IMG/VR virus record: IMGVR_UViG_3300031963_013791
Coordinates: 44,664 to 108,663 of that record
Source of the DNA: a virus
Strand: one strand, 5' to 3'
DNA: 64,000 nt
Part shown: positions 39,722 to 47,125 of the stretch, piece after piece
How positions within the stretch are numbered: the stretch's first letter is position 1
Layout: each line of letters opens with the position of its first letter
Made by a program: the position numbers and the translations under genes
Notes under the pieces: generated by a model
What the model was told of the DNA's origin: nothing
What the model saw: the letters and a program-made list of their open reading frames with translations, nothing else
Databases searched by the model: none

Positions 39722-40139
39722 TTTTCAAAGTTTTAATTTTTTTAGTATTTGTGTTTTTTGCTTCAGTTTTGACTGGGATTGGTGTTGGGTTCTCGAAGGG
39801 ATGAGATTGTATTTTCAATTTTGGTTTTGAAGCAATCACATTGTTTAGAGAATCAATGATAACATGTAGAGAATAAATCGAATCTACATTAGTATTATTC
39901 ATTTCCTCCATCTTCTTGTTTAAATCATTCAGTTGCTTAACTGTAACGATTAGGTCTTTGACTTGGTCACTTGTATCAGCAGTACTCGATGAAGGAATAA
40001 CAACTTTGTCGTCGAATATTACTCTATCAGAAGTATTTCTGTACTTGTATTTATTATAGAGTCTATTTTTATTCTTATAAACATAGTACATACCGAATAT
40101 CAGAAGTAACCCGGTAATAGTCAAGACGAATTTTTTCAT
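39639..40139 (-). CDS. Membrane-anchored coiled-coil protein (i-spanin-like), 166 aa
   Basis: N-terminal membrane anchor (FVLTITGLLLIFGMYYVY), then a polar region with a coiled coil (VKDLIVTVKQLNDLNKKME) and a basic, disordered tail. Its 3' end overlaps the next gene by 83 bases in another frame. The pair has the arrangement of overlapping spanins; this is inference. Confidence 0.66.
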   Translation of the reverse strand: MKKFVLTITGLLLIFGMYYVYKNKNRLYNKYKYRNTSDRVIFDDKVVIPSSSTADTSDQVKDLIVTVKQLNDLNKKMEEMNNTNVDSIYSLHVIIDSLNNVIASKPKLKIQSHPFENPTPIPVKTEAKNTNTKKIKTLKNEKNLPIARGRDAVELKEFFTERYDHR

Positions 40140-40180
40140 GTATGAAAGTTTTAAAATTCAAATGCAAAAATAATAATATT

Positions 40181-40756
40181 TTATTTTTTAAGACCCAAAT
40201 CTTCAAAATTTGTATTTAATATTTCTTGACCTTCCTGAAGTTTTGTTTTGATTTGATTATCAATGAATTGCTGCATCTTTTGAACACCATATACCCTAAC
40301 CATTTGTTCTAATGACAAACCTCCTTTAAATCCTGAACGTGTATAATTGTCCCACAAACCCCACAAAATTTCTTTTTCAGACTGTTTTGCAATCTTTTTA
40401 TATACTTTTTCTTTTTGTTTTTCGTCGGTGAGATGCTCGATCAGAGACTCGATAACTGAGTGGTCAGAAATTTTGCTTTCATTTTCGTAAAAGTTCCATC
40501 CTAATTCATTATACATTCGACTCCTCCAATTATGTGCTTGCAGAAGTTGCAACAGTTTTTGTTCACTTTCCTTGGAGATATGAATATCAGCTTCACCACC
40601 CCATCCATCATTGTTGTAATAGCCAATATTCTTTTTGTCTAGCCAAATGTCACAAAACATTCCGGCCAAATCGTGTCCAATTCCAAGCTTAATGTTTTTA
40701 AGGACTACACGGTCCTTAATTTCTTGAGGAAGTTCAAGTCTATTAATATTTCCCAT
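40181..40756 (-). CDS. Hypothetical protein, 191 aa
   Basis: I chose MGNINRLELPQEI, since the longer frame begins upstream of the promoter spacing. Contains IWLDKKNIGYYNNDGWGGEAD and SGFKGGLSLEQMVRVYGVQ. Soluble, helical C-terminus. Driven by both a class-1 and a class-2 promoter. Confidence 0.73.
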   Translation of the reverse strand: MGNINRLELPQEIKDRVVLKNIKLGIGHDLAGMFCDIWLDKKNIGYYNNDGWGGEADIHISKESEQKLLQLLQAHNWRSRMYNELGWNFYENESKISDHSVIESLIEHLTDEKQKEKVYKKIAKQSEKEILWGLWDNYTRSGFKGGLSLEQMVRVYGVQKMQQFIDNQIKTKLQEGQEILNTNFEDLGLKK

Positions 40757-40774
40757 TTTCTTGTGTTTTTTAAT

Positions 40775-40801
40775 CAATACTGATTTTTTTAAAAAAGGTT
40801 T
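40775..40801 (-). promoter_or_regulatory. Class-1 promoter
   Basis: AAACC, 15 bases, then AGTATTGATT (first base of the -10 changed); about 20 bases before the 191-aa gene. It lies downstream of a class-2 promoter for the same gene. Confidence 0.65.
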
Positions 40802-40845
40802 ATAATTTTTAATTTTTTTTTGGATTAGATATTTGACAAGATTTT

Positions 40846-40875
40846 AGATATACGACTTTAAAAAACTAATTTACA
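40846..40875 (-). promoter_or_regulatory. Class-2 promoter, leftward
   Basis: TGTAA, 16 bases, then CGTATATCT on the minus strand, 95 bases upstream of the same gene. Shows that class-2 elements can drive protein genes as well as small RNAs. Confidence 0.68.
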
Positions 40876-40895
40876 TTTTTAATTTAAATTAAAAA

Positions 40896-40926
40896 CCCAC
40901 CCCCTGAAATAATCACAGGAGGTGGG
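40896..40926 (-). terminator. Terminator after tRNA
   Basis: CCCACCCCCTG/CAGGAGGTGGG arms followed by a T run on the minus strand, 16 bases after the tRNA 3' end. Ends the tRNA transcript. Confidence 0.75.
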
Positions 40927-40941
40927 AAAACATGATTTTTT

Positions 40942-41220
40942 TGGTGGGCCCAGTAGGACTTGAACCTACGACCTGCGGATTATGCTTACCACTATAGCTT
41001 TCACCACCCTCACGGTTTGTGGTCTGGACTTTGTCTTCATCCTCATCATTACATGTTCGGATGGTTGCCGTTAAGCCTCTACACCTTCCCGATAATCTGG
41101 GCTTGGCTCGGCGTTGGGATTTTACACCGTTCACCGAATTTGACAACATACTACCATAAAATTACTTCTATGGCGACCCTAATTTAAGTCCGATGCTCTA
41201 ACCAACTGAGCTATGGGCCC
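40942..41220 (-). tRNA. tRNA(CAU) with a group I intron
   Basis: Joining the exons gives a normal tRNA: acceptor GGGCCCA/TGGGCCC, D arm GCTC/GAGC, anticodon stem CGGA/TCCG with loop CTCATAA (anticodon CAT), T arm GTAGG-TTCAAGT-CCTAC, encoded CCA. Paired position 1-72 rules out initiator tRNA, so it is elongator Met or the Ile isoacceptor that is modified at C34. One pair of the anticodon stem (27-43) is a mismatch. The intron lies between U33 and C34. Confidence 0.88.
40985..41186 (-). ncRNA. Self-splicing group I intron, 202 nt, no ORF
   Basis: The RNA shows group I features: the exon end GACU can pair with GGUC (P1, with the U-G pair at the 5' splice site), an AACGCCGAGCCAAGCCC (P4-like) segment, AAGGTGTAGAGGCTTAACGG, then GATGAAGACAAAGTCCAGAC and GAAAGCTATAGTGGTAAG, which match in order the conserved core of bacterial tRNA introns, and a terminal G. 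It resembles the IC3 class known from cyanobacterial tRNA-Leu. It is very small and has no homing endonuclease. The exact splice sites are ambiguous by one base. Confidence 0.82.
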
Positions 41221-41293
41221 TTTTCCCGGTCAACGCATTTAATCAGGAAAGAGATGCAAATGTAGTTATTATTTGATAAAATCCAAAATCAAT

Positions 41294-41509
41294 TTATCGG
41301 TACAGAATTACAAAATCACCGAAATAAGAGTCAAATACTTTGACCAAATTCTCATAATCACCAGACATCATTTCTTCTCTGATTTTATTTGAGTCCAAAT
41401 CCAATTGTTTGGAAAGTCGATTTGCTACCCCAATCAAATGAAAAGCATTTCCTTCAGGACCGGTCAAATCAATTTCTATTTTATCTTTTTTTGGTTTTTC
41501 CTTAATCAT
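41294..41509 (-). CDS. Hypothetical protein, 71 aa
   Basis: MIKEKPKKDKIEIDLTGPEGN is basic; then AFHLIGVANRLSKQLDL, a small helical domain, and an acidic ending. Resembles a family I have seen in phages with the opening KIEIDLTGPEGNAF. Coupled to the upstream gene by ATGA. Confidence 0.74.
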   Translation of the reverse strand: MIKEKPKKDKIEIDLTGPEGNAFHLIGVANRLSKQLDLDSNKIREEMMSGDYENLVKVFDSYFGDFVILYR

Positions 41510-41859
41510 ACAATATCTATTGTTTCAGGGTTCTTAATCATATCTTCTAATTCCTCAACCAAATAAATTAATCCATAGGTTGAAACATCACGGAACTCTA
41601 TGTTACGAGTATCATAACCCGTATCTAATAAACATAATTCACCATCCGTTGAAATTGCACCAATTACTTCGTTAGATTGGTCATCAATATAACTATGTAT
41701 AAAACCCTGAGTTAATTGAATGTTTCCTTCAGGATTTTCTTCACTATCTGTTAGTTTCACATAAAGTTCTTTTACTTCCTCCCGACGAGCAAGTAGGGTT
41801 TTTACAACTTCATCTCTCAAGGAGGCTGCTTCCTTTCTAAATTCGATTGCTGATTTCAT
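41506..41859 (-). CDS. Hypothetical protein, 117 aa
   Basis: MKSAIEFRKEAASLRDEV and later TQGFIHSYIDDQSNEVIGA and a C-terminal YLVEELEDMIKNPE. Mixed alpha/beta, soluble. Class-1 promoter 17 bases upstream. Confidence 0.72.
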   Translation of the reverse strand: MKSAIEFRKEAASLRDEVVKTLLARREEVKELYVKLTDSEENPEGNIQLTQGFIHSYIDDQSNEVIGAISTDGELCLLDTGYDTRNIEFRDVSTYGLIYLVEELEDMIKNPETIDIV

Positions 41860-41875
41860 ATTATTGTTTTTTAAT

Positions 41876-41902
41876 CAATACGAATCGAATTAAAAAAGGT
41901 TT
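41876..41902 (-). promoter_or_regulatory. Class-1 promoter
   Basis: AAACC, 15 bases, CGTATTGATT; precedes the 117-aa gene and its ATGA-coupled partner. Confidence 0.75.
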
Positions 41903-41904
41903 AA

Positions 41905-42249
41905 TTAATTAAAACTAATTTCTGATTGATAACCGATTTTTGTAATTACTGCTAATTGCCTTTCCAAACAATTAGAAATATATTCATCATAATAAGAAGG
42001 CATCATATAATCATAAAGACCATCTTCTTTATCTTCCCATACCTTATTGTCAAAGTCCTGTTTAAGTATACGTGCAAGACCTTTGACTTCTTTCTCTTTT
42101 GAAGTTAAACTATCAACAAATTGAACCGACTTCGATCCGAAGTTATCTAACCAACCATTCCATTGAAAATGTTCTTCTGTGTCATTTGACAATCTCTCCA
42201 GTTCCAATTCAAACAAGTGTTCAGCAAGTTCTACATATTTATTTTTCAT
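41905..42249 (-). CDS. Hypothetical protein, 114 aa
   Basis: Acidic, all-helical: MKNKYVELAEHLFELELERL and LTSKEKEVKGLARILKQDFD. Not recognised. It follows a 71-aa gene with a gap of one base and may share its promoter. Confidence 0.7.
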   Translation of the reverse strand: MKNKYVELAEHLFELELERLSNDTEEHFQWNGWLDNFGSKSVQFVDSLTSKEKEVKGLARILKQDFDNKVWEDKEDGLYDYMMPSYYDEYISNCLERQLAVITKIGYQSEISFN

Positions 42250-42250
42250 A

Positions 42251-42466
42251 TCAGTACAATTTTTTAATTGTGTCCAAATAAATTATTTCATAATTAATAC
42301 AGATGTATTCACGACCATCCATTTCGGAATCTTTCCACACTTTTATGTCACCTTCAAATTCTTTGTTTACGTACAGAGCAATCATATCTTCGCCAAAATC
42401 TATATAGGATAGGTCATCCAAGTTTTGGTATTTGACTTCCGTTTCTTCTGCTATGATTTTGTTCAT
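42251..42466 (-). CDS. Hypothetical protein, 71 aa
   Basis: MNKIIAEETEVKYQNLDDLS, then acidic, beta-rich sequence (KEFEGDIKVWKDSEMDGREY). The ATG overlaps the stop of the upstream gene in an ATGA. Confidence 0.7.
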   Translation of the reverse strand: MNKIIAEETEVKYQNLDDLSYIDFGEDMIALYVNKEFEGDIKVWKDSEMDGREYICINYEIIYLDTIKKLY

Positions 42467-42834
42467 GCGTTATGTTTTGAAAATAATTTTTCCATGTTTA
42501 TTCTCCATTGGATATTTGATTGAACATAATCAGAATCAACCCAACGACTTTCTCCGATATAACCATCAGACCATTCGTCTAAACAAATGCCTTTACAACG
42601 AATACATAGATACTTATCTTTCTTTTTGTCGTATTCTATTGTTTGGTAATAAGCATAACCATCAGCAACATTTAGACGAAAGTAATTACCCAAATAAGGA
42701 TGCTTTGCAAATGCTTGAAGGGAGAGATTGTTTAATTTGACCAGATTATCTTCTGACATTTTTATTGCTTCATCTATGCCAATTTCAAAATTTACTTCTG
42801 GTTCGTTATAAACTAATTTTGAATCAAGTTTCAT
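42463..42834 (-). CDS. Hypothetical protein, 123 aa
   Basis: MKLDSKLVYNEPEVNFEIGI and GNYFRLNVADGYAYYQTIEYD. Beta-rich, with CIRCKGICLD, a possible metal site. Class-1 promoter just upstream; first of a unit that includes the 71-aa and perhaps the 114-aa gene. Confidence 0.73.
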   Translation of the reverse strand: MKLDSKLVYNEPEVNFEIGIDEAIKMSEDNLVKLNNLSLQAFAKHPYLGNYFRLNVADGYAYYQTIEYDKKKDKYLCIRCKGICLDEWSDGYIGESRWVDSDYVQSNIQWRINMEKLFSKHNA

Positions 42835-42850
42835 ATTTCCTTTTTTTAAT

Positions 42851-42877
42851 CAATACGAATCAGGGAGAAAAAGGTTT
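42851..42877 (-). promoter_or_regulatory. Class-1 promoter
   Basis: AAACC, 15 bases (this spacer includes a TCTCCC), CGTATTGATT. Drives the unit starting at 42834. Confidence 0.75.
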
Positions 42878-42880
42878 AAA

Positions 42881-43291
42881 TTATTTTTTAATTTTATTGA
42901 AGTGTTTTATATAATCCTCAATCTGAGCCTTTTTCTTTTTTCTTTGTTCTTCATAATAAAAGGAAATATCTCGTAGAATACACATCCTTTCATAATCCTC
43001 AATGTCATTTAAATAACCATTGACTTGTTTGGATATATTATAGAAAGAATCTTCTGTTAAATAAATGACCGTATTCATATCAGTCAAAACCCTGAATAGT
43101 TTTTCTGGAGCCGAACGATAAGGTTTTGCCTGCGAAACGCTGACAATTTCCTTATAAGTTTCAACTTCATCTGGATGCATTGAAATATAAGAGATTTTTA
43201 TATCAGGATTTTTTACTGAAACAAAATTCAAATTCTTTTTATCCTCATAATAAACATCACCATCTTTTAAGTAAAATACCCTGTTCTTCAT
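42881..43291 (-). CDS. Hypothetical protein, 136 aa
   Basis: MKNRVFYLKDGDVYYEDKKN, beta-rich, then a helical C-terminus with YEEQRKKKKAQIEDYIKH. Function unknown. The gap of 6 bases to the upstream gene suggests one operon. Confidence 0.72.
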   Translation of the reverse strand: MKNRVFYLKDGDVYYEDKKNLNFVSVKNPDIKISYISMHPDEVETYKEIVSVSQAKPYRSAPEKLFRVLTDMNTVIYLTEDSFYNISKQVNGYLNDIEDYERMCILRDISFYYEEQRKKKKAQIEDYIKHFNKIKK

Positions 43292-43297
43292 AATTAA

Positions 43298-43633
43298 TTA
43301 TTTAATTCCATTCCACGAATTCTCATCATCAATATCTTTCAACCGTTTGAGTTCTGATATTTCTTCCTGTTCAAGTTTATATGATTCTTCCTCATAAGAA
43401 TCACGAATTGCATCTTCTAACTCTGAAACGAAACTATCAGGAGTTCCTTCTACCCAAGTAACTTCAAATTCTGTATTACCAATATTGTCATTGTACATTT
43501 CTACCAAAGTAAATGGATACTGTTCATCCAGAAACTCCATTTGTCCATAGTGAAATAATTCATAAGTACCTCGTGAAGGTCTTGGGGTAATATCTTCCCA
43601 GTAGATTTCGTAATTAAGTTCTTTATTTGACAT
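43298..43633 (-). CDS. Hypothetical protein, 111 aa
   Basis: MSNKELNYEIYWEDITPRP, GTYELFHYGQMEFLDEQYP and an acidic helix (SELEDAIRDSYEEESYKLE). The Trp/Tyr-rich start is like other small phage proteins of this window. Class-1 promoter upstream. Confidence 0.72.
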   Translation of the reverse strand: MSNKELNYEIYWEDITPRPSRGTYELFHYGQMEFLDEQYPFTLVEMYNDNIGNTEFEVTWVEGTPDSFVSELEDAIRDSYEEESYKLEQEEISELKRLKDIDDENSWNGIK

Positions 43634-43646
43634 AATTTTTTTGAAT

Positions 43647-43673
43647 CAGTACGAATTATTTTAGAGAAAGTTT
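43647..43673 (-). promoter_or_regulatory. Class-1 promoter (AAACT variant)
   Basis: AAACT, 15 bases, CGTACTGATT; weaker match at the -35. Directs the gene starting at 43633. Confidence 0.6.
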
Positions 43674-44022
43674 AAGAAATATAAGAGTAAAACACCACAA
43701 ATTCATTTTCCTTATGACTCTCTACTACTTCTAAAGTCCAATCTCCATAAAAGGAAGAGTCAAACACCATACCTAACAAATCTGAGCAACATTCAAACAA
43801 TTCTTTCTTATTTGTTATTTTATTTTCCAAAAGATATTCTTTGACCAACCGGTCTGCTTCATCCATATAACCAAGGGAGAGAGTATCTTCCCGGAAATAT
43901 TCCTCATTTTCTGTGAAGTCTAAATCAAAGTTAATTAATTCATAAAGACCTTGTTCAATTTTATCCGAATCAAGGGAGATCCTAACTTTTCCGCTTGTAA
44001 TTTGATTTGATAAATTTCCCAT
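43672..44022 (-). CDS. Hypothetical protein, 116 aa
   Basis: MGNLSNQITSGKVRISLDSD, FREDTLSLGYMDEADRLVKEY and a beta-rich end (FYGDWTLEVVESHKE). Soluble, not recognised. Begins 28 bases after the next gene's stop. Confidence 0.72.
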   Translation of the reverse strand: MGNLSNQITSGKVRISLDSDKIEQGLYELINFDLDFTENEEYFREDTLSLGYMDEADRLVKEYLLENKITNKKELFECCSDLLGMVFDSSFYGDWTLEVVESHKENEFVVFYSYIS

Positions 44023-44049
44023 GTTTTAAAGTTTTAATAAAGTTTTAAA

Positions 44050-44277
44050 TTAATTGTCTTTATACCATCCCTCAAGGTCTGTAATTTCTTGAAGGTTTTT
44101 AATTATTAAATCAAATGCTTGCTTATTTTCCTCATCAGGAAATAATTCATACATATCAAATTTCACTTCATTGATTGCATTCTCATAAGGTATTGGGATT
44201 ATTTTCTTCACCAACATTCTGTCCAAGAACAGTTCAACAACTTTTAAATAAGATGAAGGGTCAACTTTGTTTTCCAT
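44050..44277 (-). CDS. Hypothetical protein, 75 aa
   Basis: MENKVDPSSYLKVVELFLDR is the more likely start (5 bases after the upstream stop), the longer frame would overlap the upstream gene. Helical, with an acidic middle (LFPDEENKQAFDLIIK). Confidence 0.7.
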   Translation of the reverse strand: MENKVDPSSYLKVVELFLDRMLVKKIIPIPYENAINEVKFDMYELFPDEENKQAFDLIIKNLQEITDLEGWYKDN

Positions 44278-44282
44278 ATATT

Positions 44283-44624
44283 TTATATTAAGGGTAACCA
44301 TCTTGAAGGTTTATACACATCCCAATTCTTTAGAACTTCCTCCTCTGAAATATTTTGTTCTTCAGCAATGACACGAGCATAACCTTTCATCAATCTCTTT
44401 GCTACTTTTTTTGACTCTTCATTCCTGCCATCAGTCCTGTAATCATCAGTTGTTGCGAATTCTATAAACTCAAGAAAAGCTTTCATAGTGCTTTGCTGGA
44501 GAGTCCTGTGTTCGCAGGCAAGTGCGACAGCAAGGTCATTGCCTTTGCTACGACCGTAACTATTTACATAGTCTGTGATTTGACAAGCAAGTTCTTTTGC
44601 TTTGGGGTTGATTTCGTTATCCAT
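44283..44624 (-). CDS. Phage-conserved hypothetical protein, 113 aa
   Basis: MDNEINPKAKELACQITDYV, then HRTLQQSTMKAFLEFIEF and DGRNEESKKVAKRLMKGY. The pattern HRTLQQ...FLxFIE is familiar from phages and bacterial accessory genes, without a known role. Class-1 promoter upstream. Confidence 0.76.
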   Translation of the reverse strand: MDNEINPKAKELACQITDYVNSYGRSKGNDLAVALACEHRTLQQSTMKAFLEFIEFATTDDYRTDGRNEESKKVAKRLMKGYARVIAEEQNISEEEVLKNWDVYKPSRWLPLI

Positions 44625-44640
44625 TTTTTGTTTTTTTAAT

Positions 44641-44667
44641 CAGTACGAATTAGAGAGAAGAAGGTTT
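44641..44667 (-). promoter_or_regulatory. Class-1 promoter
   Basis: AAACC, 15 bases, CGTACTGATT; 16 bases before the 113-aa gene. Confidence 0.72.
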
Positions 44668-44673
44668 AAGATT

Positions 44674-45150
44674 TTACCAAGAAGATTGATAATAAATTTC
44701 ACCTCTCAAAAATTTCTTACCATTTATTTCAACTGTATCAGCCAAAATTTCATTGATAATATTTATAGTCAAATCAATATCATCCCAATAGTATTCTTCA
44801 TAATCAGTATTGCCAAAAAAGAAACCTTCTTGTGAAGGGAGAAGTTCAGGAGCAAGTATAGGATTTGCTTTTATTTGCAAACAAATATTTAGCAATTTCT
44901 CTAATTTACTTTGAGAAACATAATACTCTTTACAATCATCCTCTCCCTCTTGAACATTTTGAACGAACCAAGCGTGTATTCCATTTGCTTTTCTCCAGTA
45001 ACCACAATCTTCAATGATGTAGGTTACTTTGTTTAGATTTATTTTCAATGGTACACTATCTTGGGTCAAATAAATTACACCAGCAATTTTATTATGTTCA
45101 AAATTTGCTCCGATATAAATTCTCTTACGGAGATACATATCAAGTCCCAT
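44674..45150 (-). CDS. MGLDMYL-family phage-associated protein, 158 aa
   Basis: The opening MGLDMYLRKR, GYWRKANGIHAWFVQNV and later FFFGNTDYEEYYWDDI belong to a family found in phages and bacteria (often annotated only as hypothetical). Mixed alpha/beta, soluble. The conserved core suggests an enzyme or binding fold, not known. Confidence 0.82.
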   Translation of the reverse strand: MGLDMYLRKRIYIGANFEHNKIAGVIYLTQDSVPLKINLNKVTYIIEDCGYWRKANGIHAWFVQNVQEGEDDCKEYYVSQSKLEKLLNICLQIKANPILAPELLPSQEGFFFGNTDYEEYYWDDIDLTINIINEILADTVEINGKKFLRGEIYYQSSW

Positions 45151-45177
45151 GTCTATATATTTTTTGGTTTATGGTAT

Positions 45178-45204
45178 CAATACTAATTTTAATTAAAAAG
45201 GTTT
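45178..45204 (-). promoter_or_regulatory. Class-1 promoter
   Basis: AAACC, 15 bases, AGTATTGATA (A instead of C). 30 bases before the 158-aa gene. Confidence 0.65.
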
Positions 45205-45208
45205 AAGA

Positions 45209-45529
45209 CTAAATTGATTTTGTTATCAATTTTCCGCATTTACCACAAAAATTTAGTCCTTTATAATATTGGTCCTTGTAATCAGACTTGTAATTATAAT
45301 CTTCTTCCTCATCATCTTCGTCTTCATCCTCATCATATTTCTCTAATATTTTAGATAAATCTCTATGAATATCTACCACATCTCCTGACATCAACTCTAT
45401 AAGACTTGATTCCTCACTATCATCTCCAAACTTCTGTTCAATTTTTATTTGAAGATCGTAGCGATCAATCATCTTATCAGTCAAGGATGAAATATATTTC
45501 TTCAATTCTTCCCGAAGACCTGTGCTCAT
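45209..45529 (-). CDS. Acidic protein with zinc-knuckle end, 106 aa
   Basis: N-terminal helices (MSTGLREELKKYISSLTDKM), a strongly acidic stretch (DEDEDEDDEEEDY), and a C-terminal CGKCGKL, a half zinc knuckle. The gene overlaps nothing and lies one base after a 48-aa gene. Confidence 0.7.
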   Translation of the reverse strand: MSTGLREELKKYISSLTDKMIDRYDLQIKIEQKFGDDSEESSLIELMSGDVVDIHRDLSKILEKYDEDEDEDDEEEDYNYKSDYKDQYYKGLNFCGKCGKLITKSI

Positions 45530-45530
45530 T

Positions 45531-45677
45531 TTATTTGTCTTTAGATTTATTTTTAATCATTTCAGCAAGATTAATGAGTATATTTTTATCATTATCCGAC
45601 AAAGGTTTATTTACTTGATACAATAACCCGTATTTATCATACGCATATAAGGGTATTGTTTTTTTCGATTTTCCCAT
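45531..45677 (-). CDS. Small protein, 48 aa
   Basis: MGKSKKTIPLYAYDKYGLLY, then a Lys-rich helix (EMIKNKSKDK). One base from the acidic gene downstream and 4 bases from the upstream gene, so translation is likely. Function unknown. Confidence 0.6.
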   Translation of the reverse strand: MGKSKKTIPLYAYDKYGLLYQVNKPLSDNDKNILINLAEMIKNKSKDK

Positions 45678-45681
45678 AACA

Positions 45682-46029
45682 TTATTCAATTATAAAGTTT
45701 CTTACTGCTTCATCATTATTAAAATCAAGTTCACACTTCACAAATACAACATCTACTGTTGAAATATACAACCATTCCAACATATCTTGTACCACTTCTT
45801 CATCCCAAGTTTGCTTATTTTCCCAATCTTTCAAATACATTTTACCTTCTCCGAGAATATCCCAAAACTCTTCTGAGCCAACATTTTCTTTTTCTATTCT
45901 GTCTTGATAATATTCTGTTAAGATATATTCTCCATTGTGATGACAAGTTGCAATTCCACCATCCTGAACGATAACCATCATTTCAGTATTATCAGTAGGT
46001 ATAACAGCATATTTTACGACAAAGGGCAT
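45682..46029 (-). CDS. Hypothetical protein, 115 aa
   Basis: MPFVVKYAVIPTDNTEMMV, beta-rich, then GEGKMYLKDWENKQTWDE and a C-terminal helix. Aromatic, soluble. First of a unit of three small genes behind one class-1 promoter. Confidence 0.74.
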   Translation of the reverse strand: MPFVVKYAVIPTDNTEMMVIVQDGGIATCHHNGEYILTEYYQDRIEKENVGSEEFWDILGEGKMYLKDWENKQTWDEEVVQDMLEWLYISTVDVVFVKCELDFNNDEAVRNFIIE

Positions 46030-46047
46030 AATGTTTGTTTTTTATAT

Positions 46048-46074
46048 CAATACGAATTTTAATTAAAAAGGTTT
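46048..46074 (-). promoter_or_regulatory. Class-1 promoter
   Basis: AAACC, 15 bases, CGTATTGATA; 21 bases from the 115-aa gene start. Confidence 0.75.
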
Positions 46075-46082
46075 GAGAATAA

Positions 46083-46349
46083 TTAATTTTTTTCTAAAAT
46101 TAAATATCCAATTTTGAATGGATTGTTTGCAAGGTTAAATTCCTTCTCTACACAATCATCTTCACCATCTTTTGAAGGTTCATATACTGTACAAACCTCA
46201 TAACCTTTTAATTCATATTCTTTAGCCAATTCATCCTCCTCTGGAGCCATTATCATAAAATCTCCAGTTTCTACATCATCTTCCCAGACTTTTACAAGTC
46301 GGTGTCCGTTCTTTTCGAAGAACTCTGTTTTAGTCATTCTCGTTGTCAT
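46083..46349 (-). CDS. Hypothetical protein, 88 aa
   Basis: MTTRMTKTEFFEKNGHRLV, then EDDVETGDFMIMAPEEDELAK. A second ATG four codons in (MTKTEFF) would give a smaller overlap with the upstream gene. The acidic MAPEEDELA portion and the GYEVCTVYEP segment are distinctive. Related proteins occur in phages. Confidence 0.74.
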   Translation of the reverse strand: MTTRMTKTEFFEKNGHRLVKVWEDDVETGDFMIMAPEEDELAKEYELKGYEVCTVYEPSKDGEDDCVEKEFNLANNPFKIGYLILEKN

Positions 46350-46533
46350 TATAATAAGGTTTCAAGTTAATATCAAGTAATTTTGCAATCTTCTCACAGT
46401 CATCTGACATATATAGGAAACCTTCTTTACCCTCATCAGTAGAGCAATCCCAAGTACCATCCTCACCCTCTCTACAAGAATCACGAAGTGTGGTTAATAT
46501 ATCTTTTATTTTTTCTTTAATTGTGTTATCCAT
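46330..46533 (-). CDS. Hypothetical protein, 67 aa
   Basis: MDNTIKEKIKDILTTLRDSC, DGTWDCSTDEGKEGFLYM, then a short acidic tail. Two Cys near the middle. Overlaps the next gene by 20 bases at its 3' end. Class-1 promoter upstream. Confidence 0.72.
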   Translation of the reverse strand: MDNTIKEKIKDILTTLRDSCREGEDGTWDCSTDEGKEGFLYMSDDCEKIAKLLDINLKPYYNDNEND

Positions 46534-46549
46534 TTTTTCTTTTTTTATT

Positions 46550-46576
46550 CAATACTAATTAAAATAAAAAAGGTTT
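46550..46576 (-). promoter_or_regulatory. Class-1 promoter
   Basis: AAACC, 15 bases, AGTATTGAA. Precedes the 67-aa gene. Back to back with the class-2 promoter of the small RNA to its right. Confidence 0.65.
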
Positions 46577-46629
46577 AAGGTTAAAATTAAAAACAAAAAT
46601 GTAAATTAATTTTTAATTATCGTATATCT

Positions 46630-46749
46630 TATTTGGGATTTGACCCCTGTTTTCCCCGGATCTGGACCAGTCGATCTGGTTTATCCACCAGAGAATAACA
46701 GTTTGAAAAAGTATAGAAACAAAAAAAGGAGGTCGATTTGACCTCCTTT
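46630..46749 (+). ncRNA. Candidate small RNA 2 (class-2 promoter)
   Basis: The class-2 promoter is at 46600-46629. The transcript would start near TATTTGGGATTTGACCCCTG, contain several GC-rich segments (GGATCTGG, CCAGTCGATCTGG) and end at an AGGAGGT/ACCTCCT hairpin with a T run, shared with the converging 99-aa gene. It belongs to the sub-type with the TTTGGGATTTGACCCC leader. Confidence 0.6.
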
Positions 46750-46770
46750 GTAAAATACCAATTTTTGGTA

Positions 46771-47070
46771 CTATGTTTTGCCGTTAGATGATTTATCGAA
46801 ATCGGGCATCTCTAAATCATCATTATTACTATTTTGTTTTTTACTTGTAAACCTTGATAGGAAACTCTCTTGCGTTTGAATTGATTCTCCTTCTTTGAGT
46901 CGCCTTTTCGCTAACAATCCAATAAGCAAACCAACAAAAGGAGTTAAGAACAAACTCGTAACAAATAGTGTCCAAAACCCGACATCCTTTTCCTTTGACA
47001 TTTGTGCTACGATATAAGCACAGCCAATCAAAAACCCAAGTAGAAATAGTGTATCCAAGAAATCTTCCAT
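46771..47070 (-). CDS. Two-pass membrane protein, 99 aa
   Basis: Two hydrophobic helices (FLLGFLIGCAYIVAQM and FWTLFVTSLFLTPFVGLLIGLL), then a basic and polar tail with QNSNNDDLEMPDFD. Function unknown; the C-terminal tail may be intracellular. Class-1 promoter 25 bases upstream. Confidence 0.76.
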   Translation of the reverse strand: MEDFLDTLFLLGFLIGCAYIVAQMSKEKDVGFWTLFVTSLFLTPFVGLLIGLLAKRRLKEGESIQTQESFLSRFTSKKQNSNNDDLEMPDFDKSSNGKT

Positions 47071-47096
47071 TTTTTATATTTTTTTGTTTTTTTAAT

Positions 47097-47123
47097 CAAT
47101 ACGAATAAGAAAGAAAAAGGTTT
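47097..47123 (-). promoter_or_regulatory. Class-1 promoter
   Basis: AAACC, 15 bases, CGTATTGATT; ahead of the 99-aa membrane gene. Confidence 0.74.
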
Positions 47124-47125
47124 AA

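Noticed and set aside
40913-41187. Frames across the tRNA(CAU) locus on both strands
   Set aside because: They overlap exons and the group I intron core and have no independent support.
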